From contig NZ_QKWN01000001.1 of assembly GCF_007279655.1 (NCBI RefSeq), positions 434,001 to 498,000 on the forward strand: 64,000 nucleotides of DNA, given 5' to 3'. The translations under genes were made by a program, and so were the position numbers. This document shows, in pieces, positions 37,741-46,741 of this stretch. Below the pieces are notes generated by a model that saw only the letters and a list, made by a program, of their open reading frames with translations, did no database searches and was not told the origin of the DNA. Origin of the DNA: Robertkochia solimangrovi. GTDB lineage: Bacteria > Bacteroidota > Bacteroidia > Flavobacteriales > Flavobacteriaceae. The number at the start of each line of letters is the position of its first letter. Position 1 is the stretch's first letter.

Positions 37741-40596
37741 ATGACCGGATTCAAAGGAATTCTAACCCGTTTATTTAAAATTTTTGATATCCGCCCCGGT
37801 GAATTGCGTAAAACCATTTTACTGCAGTTAAATATTTTTATTTGTATTACAGTACTACTCATTGTTAAGCCTACGATTAATTCATTATTTCTTTCTGAAC
37901 TTACAGCAGACTCACTCCCAATGGGGTATGTGTTAACAGCGATAATGGCTGTAGTAGGATCCTATTTTTATAATCAAAGCCTTAAAAGACATAGCTTATT
38001 AACCATTATTGAGGTTACGAATATTTCTACCATTATAATTCTGATCATCTTTGCCGTGATCATCAAAAAGGATCTTTTCCATCAGTATTTCCTCTACTTT
38101 CCCTATGTATGGGTTTCTTTATTCGGACTCCTGACGGCATCACAATTCTGGATTTTGGCTAACCTGGTGTATAATGTCAGAGAAGCAAAACGCGTTTTTG
38201 GATTCATCGGTGCCGGAGCCATCGCAGGGGGGATCTTTGGAGGTTATGTTACCTCTATAATAGCAACGTTTACCAGTTCTAATAATCTGTTCTATATAGC
38301 GGCTGGATTGATGTTTTTTTGTATTCCTATCAATAGATATATCTGGAAGCATCATGTGAAAAGACTCAATAAATTCCAATATTACCGACGTCATAAACAT
38401 GCAGAGGAAAATCCGCTAAAACTTATACGGAATTCGGGTTTATTAACGCATCTTGCTTTGATCATCGGAATAGGTGTTCTGGTGGCAAAGCTGGTAGATT
38501 TCCAGTTTTCGGATTTTGCGGTTCGCAGTTTTCAGGATAAGGATTCATTGACTTCATTTTTTGGTTTTTGGTTCTCTACGCTGAGTGTTATTTCACTGTT
38601 CGTTCAATTATTCTTAACCAAAAGGATCGTGGGTCGTTTCGGGGTGGGTAAATCCTTGTATTTTCTACCGGTCGGAATTTTATTCGGGACGATTCTTTTA
38701 TTCTTTTTCCCGGTACTGGCCGTAGTAGTGATCATAAAAGTTGCGGATGGGAGTTTAAAACAATCGGTAAATAAAGCGGCAACAGAACTGGTTCTGATTC
38801 CTATATCTATTGAGGTTAAGAAACGAACAAAGACATATATCGATGTGGTTGTGGATAGTCTGGCCACGGGAATTGCAGGATTTATTTTAATATTCTTTAT
38901 TCATGGTTTCAGTATTTCTGCCACACAGGTTGGGTATATTACGCTTTTATTAATAGCTATCTGGCTGATTATTATCAAAAAAATAAAGGGTGAATATATA
39001 GCAACTTTTAAAGACGCCTTACAGGGAGAAGACGAGCACAAAGCAAAATCTATCATTGCTGAAAAGCCTGTAAGCTCTATTCTAAGTTCGGTAAAGAATG
39101 TACTAAAAGAAGGAACGGATAATCAGAAAATCTACATGCTAAATCGAATACTGGAAGAAAATGATGATCGTTTTTTCCCGGAACTAAGTGAGCTTCTCAA
39201 TTCTGAATCACCAAAGATCAGAGCACTTGCGATTGAAAATCTTTACTATATAAACACCTACGATGCCAGTGAACAGATAGGAAAACTTGTTCAGGATGGA
39301 GATACTCAGGTCACTATAGAAGCATTGAGATACCTTTTGAAACATCATCCGGAAGAAATGGTAATCAGTTATGATCAATTATTGTCGCATTCGGATAGGG
39401 TTATTGCCAATGCTGCTTTAATCGCAATGGCTGCGGAATTCAGGAACAGTGAAGTATTGAAGGATCGTTTTAATTTGAAAAGAAGGGTTAAAGAAGCTAT
39501 AGAGGATCTGAAAAATTCGCAGGAAGACCATTCGAAAATTTTAAGAGTGGTTGCAATTATGGAAGCAATAGGAATGGGACGTATTACAAACCATTACGAT
39601 TTCATTGAAAAACACATAGGCGAAACTCCCGGAGAATATCTGGAAGATGTACTGATCAGTTGTGCCAATACACTGGAACCAAAATTTATCGACCATATTT
39701 TACCCTACCTTACGCACCGCGAAACCAGAGAGATCGCAAAACGTGCCTTATACGTGTATGGTCCCGGATTGATCAATTATTTAACCGGCTTGTTACTGGA
39801 TGATGATATCTACGAAGAACATGAACATTTTATTCCTCAGGTAATAGAACATTTTGAAAGCCAGTCATGTGTCAATGCACTTATGCGTATAATGGATCAT
39901 TCCGATCATGATATAAAGACGGAAGCTGTTGAATCGTTGCGTCGATTAAAATGGAAGCACAACCACCTGATTATTCGGGATCATGTGATCGTTAGCAAGA
40001 TACTTGGGGAATGTGATCTATACCTGAAGACACTTTCTGTTATTCATTCTCAGATTCTTATACAATATAAAAAAAGCAATCGTCCGGACCTGAATCCTGA
40101 AGAGGATGAAGCACGTCGCGGACTGATTAATCTCTTAGAGAACAGACTTGATCGTCAGTTGTATCGAATATTTCACTTTTTGGGAATAAAGTATCCGCCC
40201 GGTGATGTCGATCCTGTCTTCGATGCGATCCTTAGCGGAAAGGAAGAACAACGGCTTAATGCTATTGAGTTTCTGGATAATATTCTTGAAATACAATTGA
40301 AGAAAGAATTGATTCCCATCACGGAGGCTATCATCGTCAATCAGGGAATGGAAGATGTCATCAGAAATCTGAATTTGAAAATACTAAGTGAGCTGGAGTG
40401 TTTCAGAATTATCCTGGAAGGATATGATCATAAGCTTAAACAGGCTGTGATCTATCTGATCGAACAAACAGGAAACCGGGATTATGTTCCTTTGCTGAAT
40501 GAAATCCTACGAACTACTCCCCTTACCGACCGTGTTAGAAAGCAGATCGAATCTACGCTGGAGATTTTACACTCAGAAAACACGATCAGGGAATAA
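37741..40596 (+). CDS. ATP/ADP-carrier-like (TLC/MFS) membrane protein fused to HEAT repeats
   Basis: 951 residues. The first 420 or so contain about a dozen hydrophobic helices with a glycine-rich GFIGAGAIAGGIFGGYV segment (about 154-174), resembling NTP/NDP exchangers of the TLC family. The remainder (about 430-945) is helical-repeat sequence of HEAT type, for example PKIRALAIENLYYI and DTQVTIEALRYLLKHHPEE. Known relatives: plastid and obligate-parasite ATP/ADP translocases, and free-living homologues with HEAT domains whose substrate is not established. It follows serine hydrolase 1 and ends 3 bp from the convergent serine hydrolase 2. Nucleotide transport is a family-based guess. Confidence 0.75.
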   Translation: MTGFKGILTRLFKIFDIRPGELRKTILLQLNIFICITVLLIVKPTINSLFLSELTADSLPMGYVLTAIMAVVGSYFYNQSLKRHSLLTIIEVTNISTIIILIIFAVIIKKDLFHQYFLYFPYVWVSLFGLLTASQFWILANLVYNVREAKRVFGFIGAGAIAGGIFGGYVTSIIATFTSSNNLFYIAAGLMFFCIPINRYIWKHHVKRLNKFQYYRRHKHAEENPLKLIRNSGLLTHLALIIGIGVLVAKLVDFQFSDFAVRSFQDKDSLTSFFGFWFSTLSVISLFVQLFLTKRIVGRFGVGKSLYFLPVGILFGTILLFFFPVLAVVVIIKVADGSLKQSVNKAATELVLIPISIEVKKRTKTYIDVVVDSLATGIAGFILIFFIHGFSISATQVGYITLLLIAIWLIIIKKIKGEYIATFKDALQGEDEHKAKSIIAEKPVSSILSSVKNVLKEGTDNQKIYMLNRILEENDDRFFPELSELLNSESPKIRALAIENLYYINTYDASEQIGKLVQDGDTQVTIEALRYLLKHHPEEMVISYDQLLSHSDRVIANAALIAMAAEFRNSEVLKDRFNLKRRVKEAIEDLKNSQEDHSKILRVVAIMEAIGMGRITNHYDFIEKHIGETPGEYLEDVLISCANTLEPKFIDHILPYLTHRETREIAKRALYVYGPGLINYLTGLLLDDDIYEEHEHFIPQVIEHFESQSCVNALMRIMDHSDHDIKTEAVESLRRLKWKHNHLIIRDHVIVSKILGECDLYLKTLSVIHSQILIQYKKSNRPDLNPEEDEARRGLINLLENRLDRQLYRIFHFLGIKYPPGDVDPVFDAILSGKEEQRLNAIEFLDNILEIQLKKELIPITEAIIVNQGMEDVIRNLNLKILSELECFRIILEGYDHKLKQAVIYLIEQTGNRDYVPLLNEILRTTPLTDRVRKQIESTLEILHSENTIRE

Positions 40597-40599
40597 TGT

Positions 40600-41877
40600 T
40601 TACCTATCCGGTCTCAGGATCTTATCTATTCTAGAGGCTAGTACATAATGATCATTTGCTGAATTCTTCCCCAGTACATTCGACATAAGACAAACCAGGT
40701 ATCGGGTACCGTCAGGATGTTCGACAATGGCAACTGAATTCATGTAGTTATATTTTGTACCCTGATATTCTTTACATCCTGAAGAGGTACCATCTTCATT
40801 CTTAGTACAACTGTAAAAGCTACCTGATTTAAAATATACGGCAGCTTCACGCAGTACCGGAGCATAGGCATATCGTATACGACGGTCGGTCATATACAGG
40901 AGCCTTTTCATTTCAAGACTGGATTCTTCATCCACGATTTTTCCCTGTTCCATTTTGATCATCCATTTCATAAGACCTATCGTGGTCCCGGTACTACCAC
41001 CCCTTCCCGGAATATAAGTTCCGGCTCCAGAGGTGAAGAATTTACCCAGTCGCCATTCATCTTCTGTAATTCCCAGATCTCGCAGTGGCTGATTGATCAT
41101 TTCAATCGCTATTTCCGAAAGTTCAGTTTTAGACCTGCTTTTGAAATATTCTTCGGATTGTTCAAAAGTCAGATCCGGGTAATCCTTTCCGAATGCCTGC
41201 ATCAACATAGCTTCACGCCACACCACGCTCGCAGCACCATTGTTACTTACGGAGATCATATGATCCAACCACTCAAACAAGGTGAAATCATCTGAGGCTG
41301 CAATTTTCCTTTTCGAGTAATTTTGAGTTTCCGGATCGAAAACAGGGACTGTGTGATGATCACTAAGTGCCCAGTTTCCGGCGTGGATCACTTTACTTTT
41401 CAACAAAGCTATCCGCTTCTCAAAATTATTGGGATATAGCTTTTTTAATTCTGTGAAAAAAGCGGTAAGAACGATCAGTTTTCCAACACTTCCTGGTTGA
41501 TAACTGGCATTTTCCCTGTGCAAGGCTATACGAACAGGATGGTCTTTAGTAATATCAAGGACACTGATTGAATAATTTTTATCGAGTCCGTGAAAAAGGC
41601 CTTCGATCTGAATCTGTAGATCAGGATCAGGGACGGGAAAACTATCGATCTCTTTTCCTCGCTTATCAGTCAGATTTAATTTAATCGAATCTAAGGGCCA
41701 ATCTGCTCCCGGGAGTATTGTTCCCTTGATCGTGCCGTTTTTGATCATCTGAAGACGTGCTAAACGCCTAATTCCTGTTCTTTCGTATCCATCGATGGGA
41801 TAGGTGTCGTTTTGAGTGTACTCAAGGAATCCCAGAGAACAAATAGACACGAAAAGTATGAAGGCCGTTATTTTCAT
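40600..41877 (-). CDS. Exported class-A beta-lactamase-like serine hydrolase (2)
   Basis: 425 residues from ATG 41877. The upstream in-frame TTG at 41889 would overlap the previous stop. N-terminal signal or anchor (MKITAFILFVSICSLGFLEY). An extra N-terminal domain of about 110 residues precedes the hydrolase domain, which has SVGK (about 128-131), SNN (about 210) and KSGSF (about 350). TGGRG-like GRGGSTGTT lies before the last motif. It starts 8 bp after the dikinase-like gene, so the two are co-transcribed, and it converges on the carrier gene with a 3-bp gap. Substrate unknown. Confidence 0.82.
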   Translation of the reverse strand: MKITAFILFVSICSLGFLEYTQNDTYPIDGYERTGIRRLARLQMIKNGTIKGTILPGADWPLDSIKLNLTDKRGKEIDSFPVPDPDLQIQIEGLFHGLDKNYSISVLDITKDHPVRIALHRENASYQPGSVGKLIVLTAFFTELKKLYPNNFEKRIALLKSKVIHAGNWALSDHHTVPVFDPETQNYSKRKIAASDDFTLFEWLDHMISVSNNGAASVVWREAMLMQAFGKDYPDLTFEQSEEYFKSRSKTELSEIAIEMINQPLRDLGITEDEWRLGKFFTSGAGTYIPGRGGSTGTTIGLMKWMIKMEQGKIVDEESSLEMKRLLYMTDRRIRYAYAPVLREAAVYFKSGSFYSCTKNEDGTSSGCKEYQGTKYNYMNSVAIVEHPDGTRYLVCLMSNVLGKNSANDHYVLASRIDKILRPDR

Positions 41878-41885
41878 AATGATGT

Positions 41886-44786
41886 TCAATTGTTGAGTGG
41901 TTCTTTAAGCGATATCAGCAGGGTTTCGTCAATTTTCGGACTGATGGATTCGAGATAGGCCGAACTTTGGGCTTTTTTATTTTCGACAAAAGGACGAACC
42001 TGGAACAACCATAGTTTATCATTTTTAAAACCGAATTCCATGTCAAAGGGTCCTTTGGTTCCCTTTTCCATGAACTTTTGCTGAAGTTCCTTATCAAATT
42101 CTTTTAATGCCAGCATATTATTGTTCGTCAGAATGCGATCTTCAAAACTGGTATTTCGTTTTTCAGTGCCACCGGATTCCGGGAGTACTGTATATTCAGA
42201 CTCTCTTGCCGGCGCACTTAAAGAAGCAGTTCCATTCTTATGAATAACCCAGCTTTCTGCGTTTTGCCCTTCTACGGCACCACCTACACCCCTGCTAACT
42301 GCTACTGTAAGATCTTCCGGATCACCTGTAGCTACTCCTTTGGTAATCATTACTCCGGAAAGATCATTATTAACTCCGGGAATCACAACGATGGAAGGAT
42401 AAACATTTTCAGGATTGCTCATGATTTTTTGACGCCATTTGAAACTTCTTTCTGTGTAAGGAGATGCCCAAACTTTTTTGATTCCCTCGATAATCTTTTC
42501 TTTTTCCCGTACGTTGAAAAGTGTGAGGTTGATACCGGCGCCTGAAAAGTTAGGAAGATCTTCCATATTGGTATCACTGCGAAGGAATACCGGTGCTTCA
42601 CCAAAAGGTTTATGAAGAATATCCGAAAAAGCGTTGTTCAAATCCTTAAGGAAAGATTCCTTCAAAGGCATCTTGGCAAGATAATCTCGTAGCTCCTTCA
42701 TTGCATCCAACTGGTAGGCTTCTATTTTAGCCTCTTCTATGCCGGCTTCTTTCATTTCTCGTGCGGTGGTGAAGGTCATGTTGAGATAATCCCAATAGGA
42801 TATGGATTCACCAGGTATATTCTGTTTCATGTGGTCCAGAAATATTCCAAATGGAATTACAAATCCTTCCACAACATCATCAGGGAACATTTTTTTAAGT
42901 TCGCCCAGATTTGCTGCTTTGGGTCCACAGACCACCCCTGAGGAGGAGGCATCTACCGAACGCAGATCCAGAATCTCATCGACATCCAGTTTGAGTTTGT
43001 CAAGAGGGACTGCCACGACATCTTCAGATCTTTCAATTGCGGAGAACAATGACTTCTCTTCTTCCGACATCTCGGTGGCTGGTTTGATCTTTACGGTACC
43101 TTTTCGTGATACCGCATAGAAGATCATCTCTCCCTGGTGCGCTTTGAAATCTTCAAAATTTTCCATGGATATGGCGGCATTCGGAATGCCGAAACTTCTA
43201 GCCAATAATTGAAGATGGGAAACCATGTTCCCTTCTGAAACCGTCATAATCCCTGCGACGGGTTTAAGATCTGCCGGAGGATGTTCAAAAACATAGATCT
43301 TAGCAGGATCTACGTTTAAAGCTTCTGCATTTCCCGTAATAACCTCGAGTTTTCCCATGGCATACCCCGGATTGATACCACGGGTATGACCAGGATTTTT
43401 AAGATTCAGAATGGCGTTGTTCAATTCCGCTTTTATACTGACATATTCGCTAAGTTTACCTATAGCATCTCCCAAGGGCAGTGCTATGGAACCGCGGATC
43501 CTGTCATCCAGAAAGCCATGAGAAAGCGGTTCGAAACCTTCATATCGGTCTACGATTTTTCCATAAACGGCATTGGTCTTACTGGTACCCCATTGTAACA
43601 ATGATCTGGAAGTAACCAGTAATTTATTCAGATCTGCCAATGTTATGGAATCCTGTTGTGTCTTTTCCAAATAGCCTCCTATTTGTTGCCATTCCCAGTT
43701 TTCCAAATAACCGGAGCCCGAAGCTGCAGTACTCAGGTCACAGATCCTTCTCAGCAGATCTTCCAAAGAGGTCAATTCGGTACCTTCCAGACGTTGTTTC
43801 AAAATTGATTCCAGCTTTAATGATAGCACTAATAAGGCTAGTCTACCCGCTTCATTTTTTTCTTTAAGTATATTTTCTTTGATATTCCACATCAGGTTAG
43901 CTATAGCTTCAATGATCGCCTGATCATCTCCAACCTCACTTAATTTGATCAGGTTATCAAGTTCTTTTTTAAATACATTTTCGGAGATATCCTGTTGATA
44001 TTCCTGTAAAGAATCAATTCTAATCGGACTGAAATACAGTTCCATGGTTTTAAGAAGCGAATTGAATTGTTTTCTCAGATCTGTAGTAAGATCCGATCTA
44101 TGATCATTCATAAAATTCTTTACCCTTTCTATATCGGAACGTTCTGGATTGCCGTGAATTTTAATTCTTAAATTCATAAAGGGATCATAGGCTTCTGCAA
44201 TTGCTTTGGATTCGCTGCGCATTTGTTGTGCCAGGTTAGAATCTCCCGAGTGCGGAATATCTTTGAGCGCCTCCCTGATAAAGTAAAAGTGTTTCACGAT
44301 ATTCTTATCTTCCTTCAATAACCATTTGAAGAAATTATTCCCCCACTCCTGTTCATCTTCTGCCTGAATGGCTCCCCGATAGAATTGTGCCCGCTGATTG
44401 ATCCAGCCATCGTCTATACTTTTCAGATATTTCTCTATCTGGTATTGTTTGATCCTTGAATTATAATTGTTTTCATCCCAAAATGCATCCTTATCGGTGT
44501 TGGTTAGGATTTGCCCCAGATAGATTCCCTGAGTTTTTCCCAATTCAATTACCGATGCTTTGTATCGCGCATGTTGATATCCTCCAATATCATCCGGGCA
44601 GGGATCTTTAGGCATTCGTATACTGCCGTCGTTACAAAACCATCTGAGATCCTGATAGGGTCCTCTGGGATCCTTTTTGAACGCTTCGATCATACTCCGT
44701 ATTTCCTTATTATCCTGAGCATGAATACCGGCATGAAATACTAAGGAAGCTACTAAAGGAAGTAATTTGAAATATTTGATACTCAT
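41886..44786 (-). CDS. Exported dikinase-like protein (phosphohistidine + C-terminal ATP-grasp, PEP/pyruvate-binding type)
   Basis: 966 residues. A signal peptide ends near GIHAQ (about 23). Residues about 25-470 are helical and unassigned. About 480-575 resemble the PEP-utiliser swivelling domain, with the putative phospho-acceptor His524 in MVSHLQLLARSFGIP. About 610-940 are a PPDK_N-type ATP-grasp: CGPKAANLGELK near 620, LRSDTNMEDLPNFSGAG near 734, and the closing DMEFGFKNDKLWLFQVRPF. The order phosphohistidine then ATP-grasp is that of glucan water dikinases, the reverse of PEP synthase and PPDK, and no PEP-binding TIM barrel is visible. The export signal makes an ATP-using enzyme outside the cytoplasm surprising. 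Co-transcribed with serine hydrolase 2. Confidence 0.78.
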   Translation of the reverse strand: MSIKYFKLLPLVASLVFHAGIHAQDNKEIRSMIEAFKKDPRGPYQDLRWFCNDGSIRMPKDPCPDDIGGYQHARYKASVIELGKTQGIYLGQILTNTDKDAFWDENNYNSRIKQYQIEKYLKSIDDGWINQRAQFYRGAIQAEDEQEWGNNFFKWLLKEDKNIVKHFYFIREALKDIPHSGDSNLAQQMRSESKAIAEAYDPFMNLRIKIHGNPERSDIERVKNFMNDHRSDLTTDLRKQFNSLLKTMELYFSPIRIDSLQEYQQDISENVFKKELDNLIKLSEVGDDQAIIEAIANLMWNIKENILKEKNEAGRLALLVLSLKLESILKQRLEGTELTSLEDLLRRICDLSTAASGSGYLENWEWQQIGGYLEKTQQDSITLADLNKLLVTSRSLLQWGTSKTNAVYGKIVDRYEGFEPLSHGFLDDRIRGSIALPLGDAIGKLSEYVSIKAELNNAILNLKNPGHTRGINPGYAMGKLEVITGNAEALNVDPAKIYVFEHPPADLKPVAGIMTVSEGNMVSHLQLLARSFGIPNAAISMENFEDFKAHQGEMIFYAVSRKGTVKIKPATEMSEEEKSLFSAIERSEDVVAVPLDKLKLDVDEILDLRSVDASSSGVVCGPKAANLGELKKMFPDDVVEGFVIPFGIFLDHMKQNIPGESISYWDYLNMTFTTAREMKEAGIEEAKIEAYQLDAMKELRDYLAKMPLKESFLKDLNNAFSDILHKPFGEAPVFLRSDTNMEDLPNFSGAGINLTLFNVREKEKIIEGIKKVWASPYTERSFKWRQKIMSNPENVYPSIVVIPGVNNDLSGVMITKGVATGDPEDLTVAVSRGVGGAVEGQNAESWVIHKNGTASLSAPARESEYTVLPESGGTEKRNTSFEDRILTNNNMLALKEFDKELQQKFMEKGTKGPFDMEFGFKNDKLWLFQVRPFVENKKAQSSAYLESISPKIDETLLISLKEPLNN

Positions 44787-44883
44787 AGGGTTATGATTAA
44801 TATGTATACAAAATACAAGAAAATTCAGTATAAAAAATAATTTTCAGAGCATTAATAACAGGATGCTTTTTCATGCTTTATCG

Positions 44884-46647
44884 TTATTCCAAAAGTCCTG
44901 CTCGCTTCAATTCATGTTGGAGCATGGTAAATAGTTTTACCGATGATCTTTTTAGATAAACCAATCGAAAGGCAGCGGTTAACCAGATATTCTTTCCGAT
45001 GGATCCTACAAGGGCGGAAATACGTTTACGCACCGGTTTTTGAAGTCTTTTTTGAATGATATGCATGTTTATTTTCTGACTTTCGGGATACGGTAAACTC
45101 GCATCTTTTCCAAATTCAGCTTTTGATCGTGCACTAAATGCCTTTTCCAACTTGAGGTCTGGAATGATCGGAAAATATTTGGATCCATCCGGGTCACGGG
45201 CAGGACTACTTACTTCAAAGCGATCAATAGCCATTGTTACGGGTATACTACCCAATCGTTTTTCACAATTTTCAATTTTTATGGTAAAGTGATAACGCAA
45301 AAAGTCCTGACAATTTTTTCTTCCCAGTTCAAAATCATGATTGCGGAATTTTTGCTCCATAAAACCGGCAAAGCCACTTAACGGAGCCGATGCCAGAGGA
45401 TGATCTGAATAGATATTTTTGCTTCCCGTATTTATTTTTTTACTGGGAGCAATCAGAAATTTTGTTCTGTCTGAAAGAGAAAGGGCATCCATGATACCAT
45501 CCTGATTGAACATGACTTGATTTCTAAGTGCTTTGAACATTCCCGCTGCCACATTCCATATCGTATTCTCTGTTTCAGGCATTATATCTTCATGATCCTG
45601 ATTCGGAAATGGATCAACCATGATCACTGCATAGTTATCGGAATTTGATAAGCCGGGATTCTTTTGCTTCAGCACTTTTAAACCGATTCCATAAGGTTCA
45701 TTATTGATAAGTCCGCCATCGATTGAATTAAAGGTATAGTTTTTTTCATGTTGCGGAAGAATCGGTGTAATGCCTTTCTTTTTTCCAAAGAGATAATTGG
45801 GATAGCGTTCGATATAAGTAGCGGAGATGGATACCTCCCTTGAGCGTAAGACAATTGGGAAGGCTGCGGTGCTTAGCGTTGCATCTCTCAGATATTCAAG
45901 ATCCTGATCTGAATTGAGATCCAGCACATAATACAAAGCGTTTTTCTTTTCGGGTATTCCTCTGGAAAAAGTAGTATTGGCCATCTTATATCGGAAAAAG
46001 CCTCCATGACTGGTAATGATATGGGAGGCTCCGGTATGATTCAGATCATCGAAATCTACTTTGAAATTAAGACCTCTCAGATTCGTAGTGGTAAGTATCA
46101 GATCCAGATCTTCAGATATGTATTCCGGGTAATTGATAGTCTTGGGCCTTCTTAGCGCTTTATCAGCAAGAATCTCTATGGCGTTACTATTCAGTAATGA
46201 CATCGGGGTCATATCCGGTTTCAGATCATCCGTTTGCAGCATTTTTTCCAATGTTGTAAGTCCGGGTTCATCGGCCATCTGAACCCAGCAATCATAAAAA
46301 AGATTGTTCGATCTTTCCGGGTTATCAGAATTTACAGGCCTATGCATTGGATTGACCAGGCTGAGCAAACTAAGGGTTGCGGTAATTCCACCGGCCGAGG
46401 CACCACTGAGTACTTCGATTTCAACATCATGCATCGGTATGGAGTGGTCATAGTCAGGATGATCGATCCCCAATTTTCTATTTTGGTGCTTTGCAAGTTT
46501 CCATAGTTCCAGTGTTTCCAGTAAATAATCCATTACTCCGGCAGTATAGGCTCCAGCCGAAACCGCTCCTGCAAGCGTCAGACAAAGTTTGAATGTCTTT
46601 GGTTCTTTCAATGGTTTTGGTGGGTTACTGTGAACGGGAATGTCCAA
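44884..46647 (-). CDS. Patatin-like phospholipase
   Basis: 587 residues. The nucleophile elbow GASAGG has Ser84, the oxyanion stretch LAGAVSAGAYTAGVMDYL lies at 25-42, and the catalytic aspartate is in SIDGGLINNEPYG near 306. This is the patatin Ser-Asp dyad; relatives hydrolyse phospholipid or acylglycerol esters. There is no signal peptide. The only usable start is TTG at 46647, since an in-frame stop precedes it and the next methionine lies inside the catalytic core. It is 97 bp upstream of the dikinase-like gene on the same strand and may share its transcript. Confidence 0.85.
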   Translation of the reverse strand: MDIPVHSNPPKPLKEPKTFKLCLTLAGAVSAGAYTAGVMDYLLETLELWKLAKHQNRKLGIDHPDYDHSIPMHDVEIEVLSGASAGGITATLSLLSLVNPMHRPVNSDNPERSNNLFYDCWVQMADEPGLTTLEKMLQTDDLKPDMTPMSLLNSNAIEILADKALRRPKTINYPEYISEDLDLILTTTNLRGLNFKVDFDDLNHTGASHIITSHGGFFRYKMANTTFSRGIPEKKNALYYVLDLNSDQDLEYLRDATLSTAAFPIVLRSREVSISATYIERYPNYLFGKKKGITPILPQHEKNYTFNSIDGGLINNEPYGIGLKVLKQKNPGLSNSDNYAVIMVDPFPNQDHEDIMPETENTIWNVAAGMFKALRNQVMFNQDGIMDALSLSDRTKFLIAPSKKINTGSKNIYSDHPLASAPLSGFAGFMEQKFRNHDFELGRKNCQDFLRYHFTIKIENCEKRLGSIPVTMAIDRFEVSSPARDPDGSKYFPIIPDLKLEKAFSARSKAEFGKDASLPYPESQKINMHIIQKRLQKPVRKRISALVGSIGKNIWLTAAFRLVYLKRSSVKLFTMLQHELKRAGLLE

Positions 46648-46741
46648 AAATGAACACCCATCGGGATCTTAATACATGGCGGTTCTTTACGCAAAGTTAT
46701 CTGCAATAACTTCCTTCAGGAAATAATTCGAATTCCTGAGA

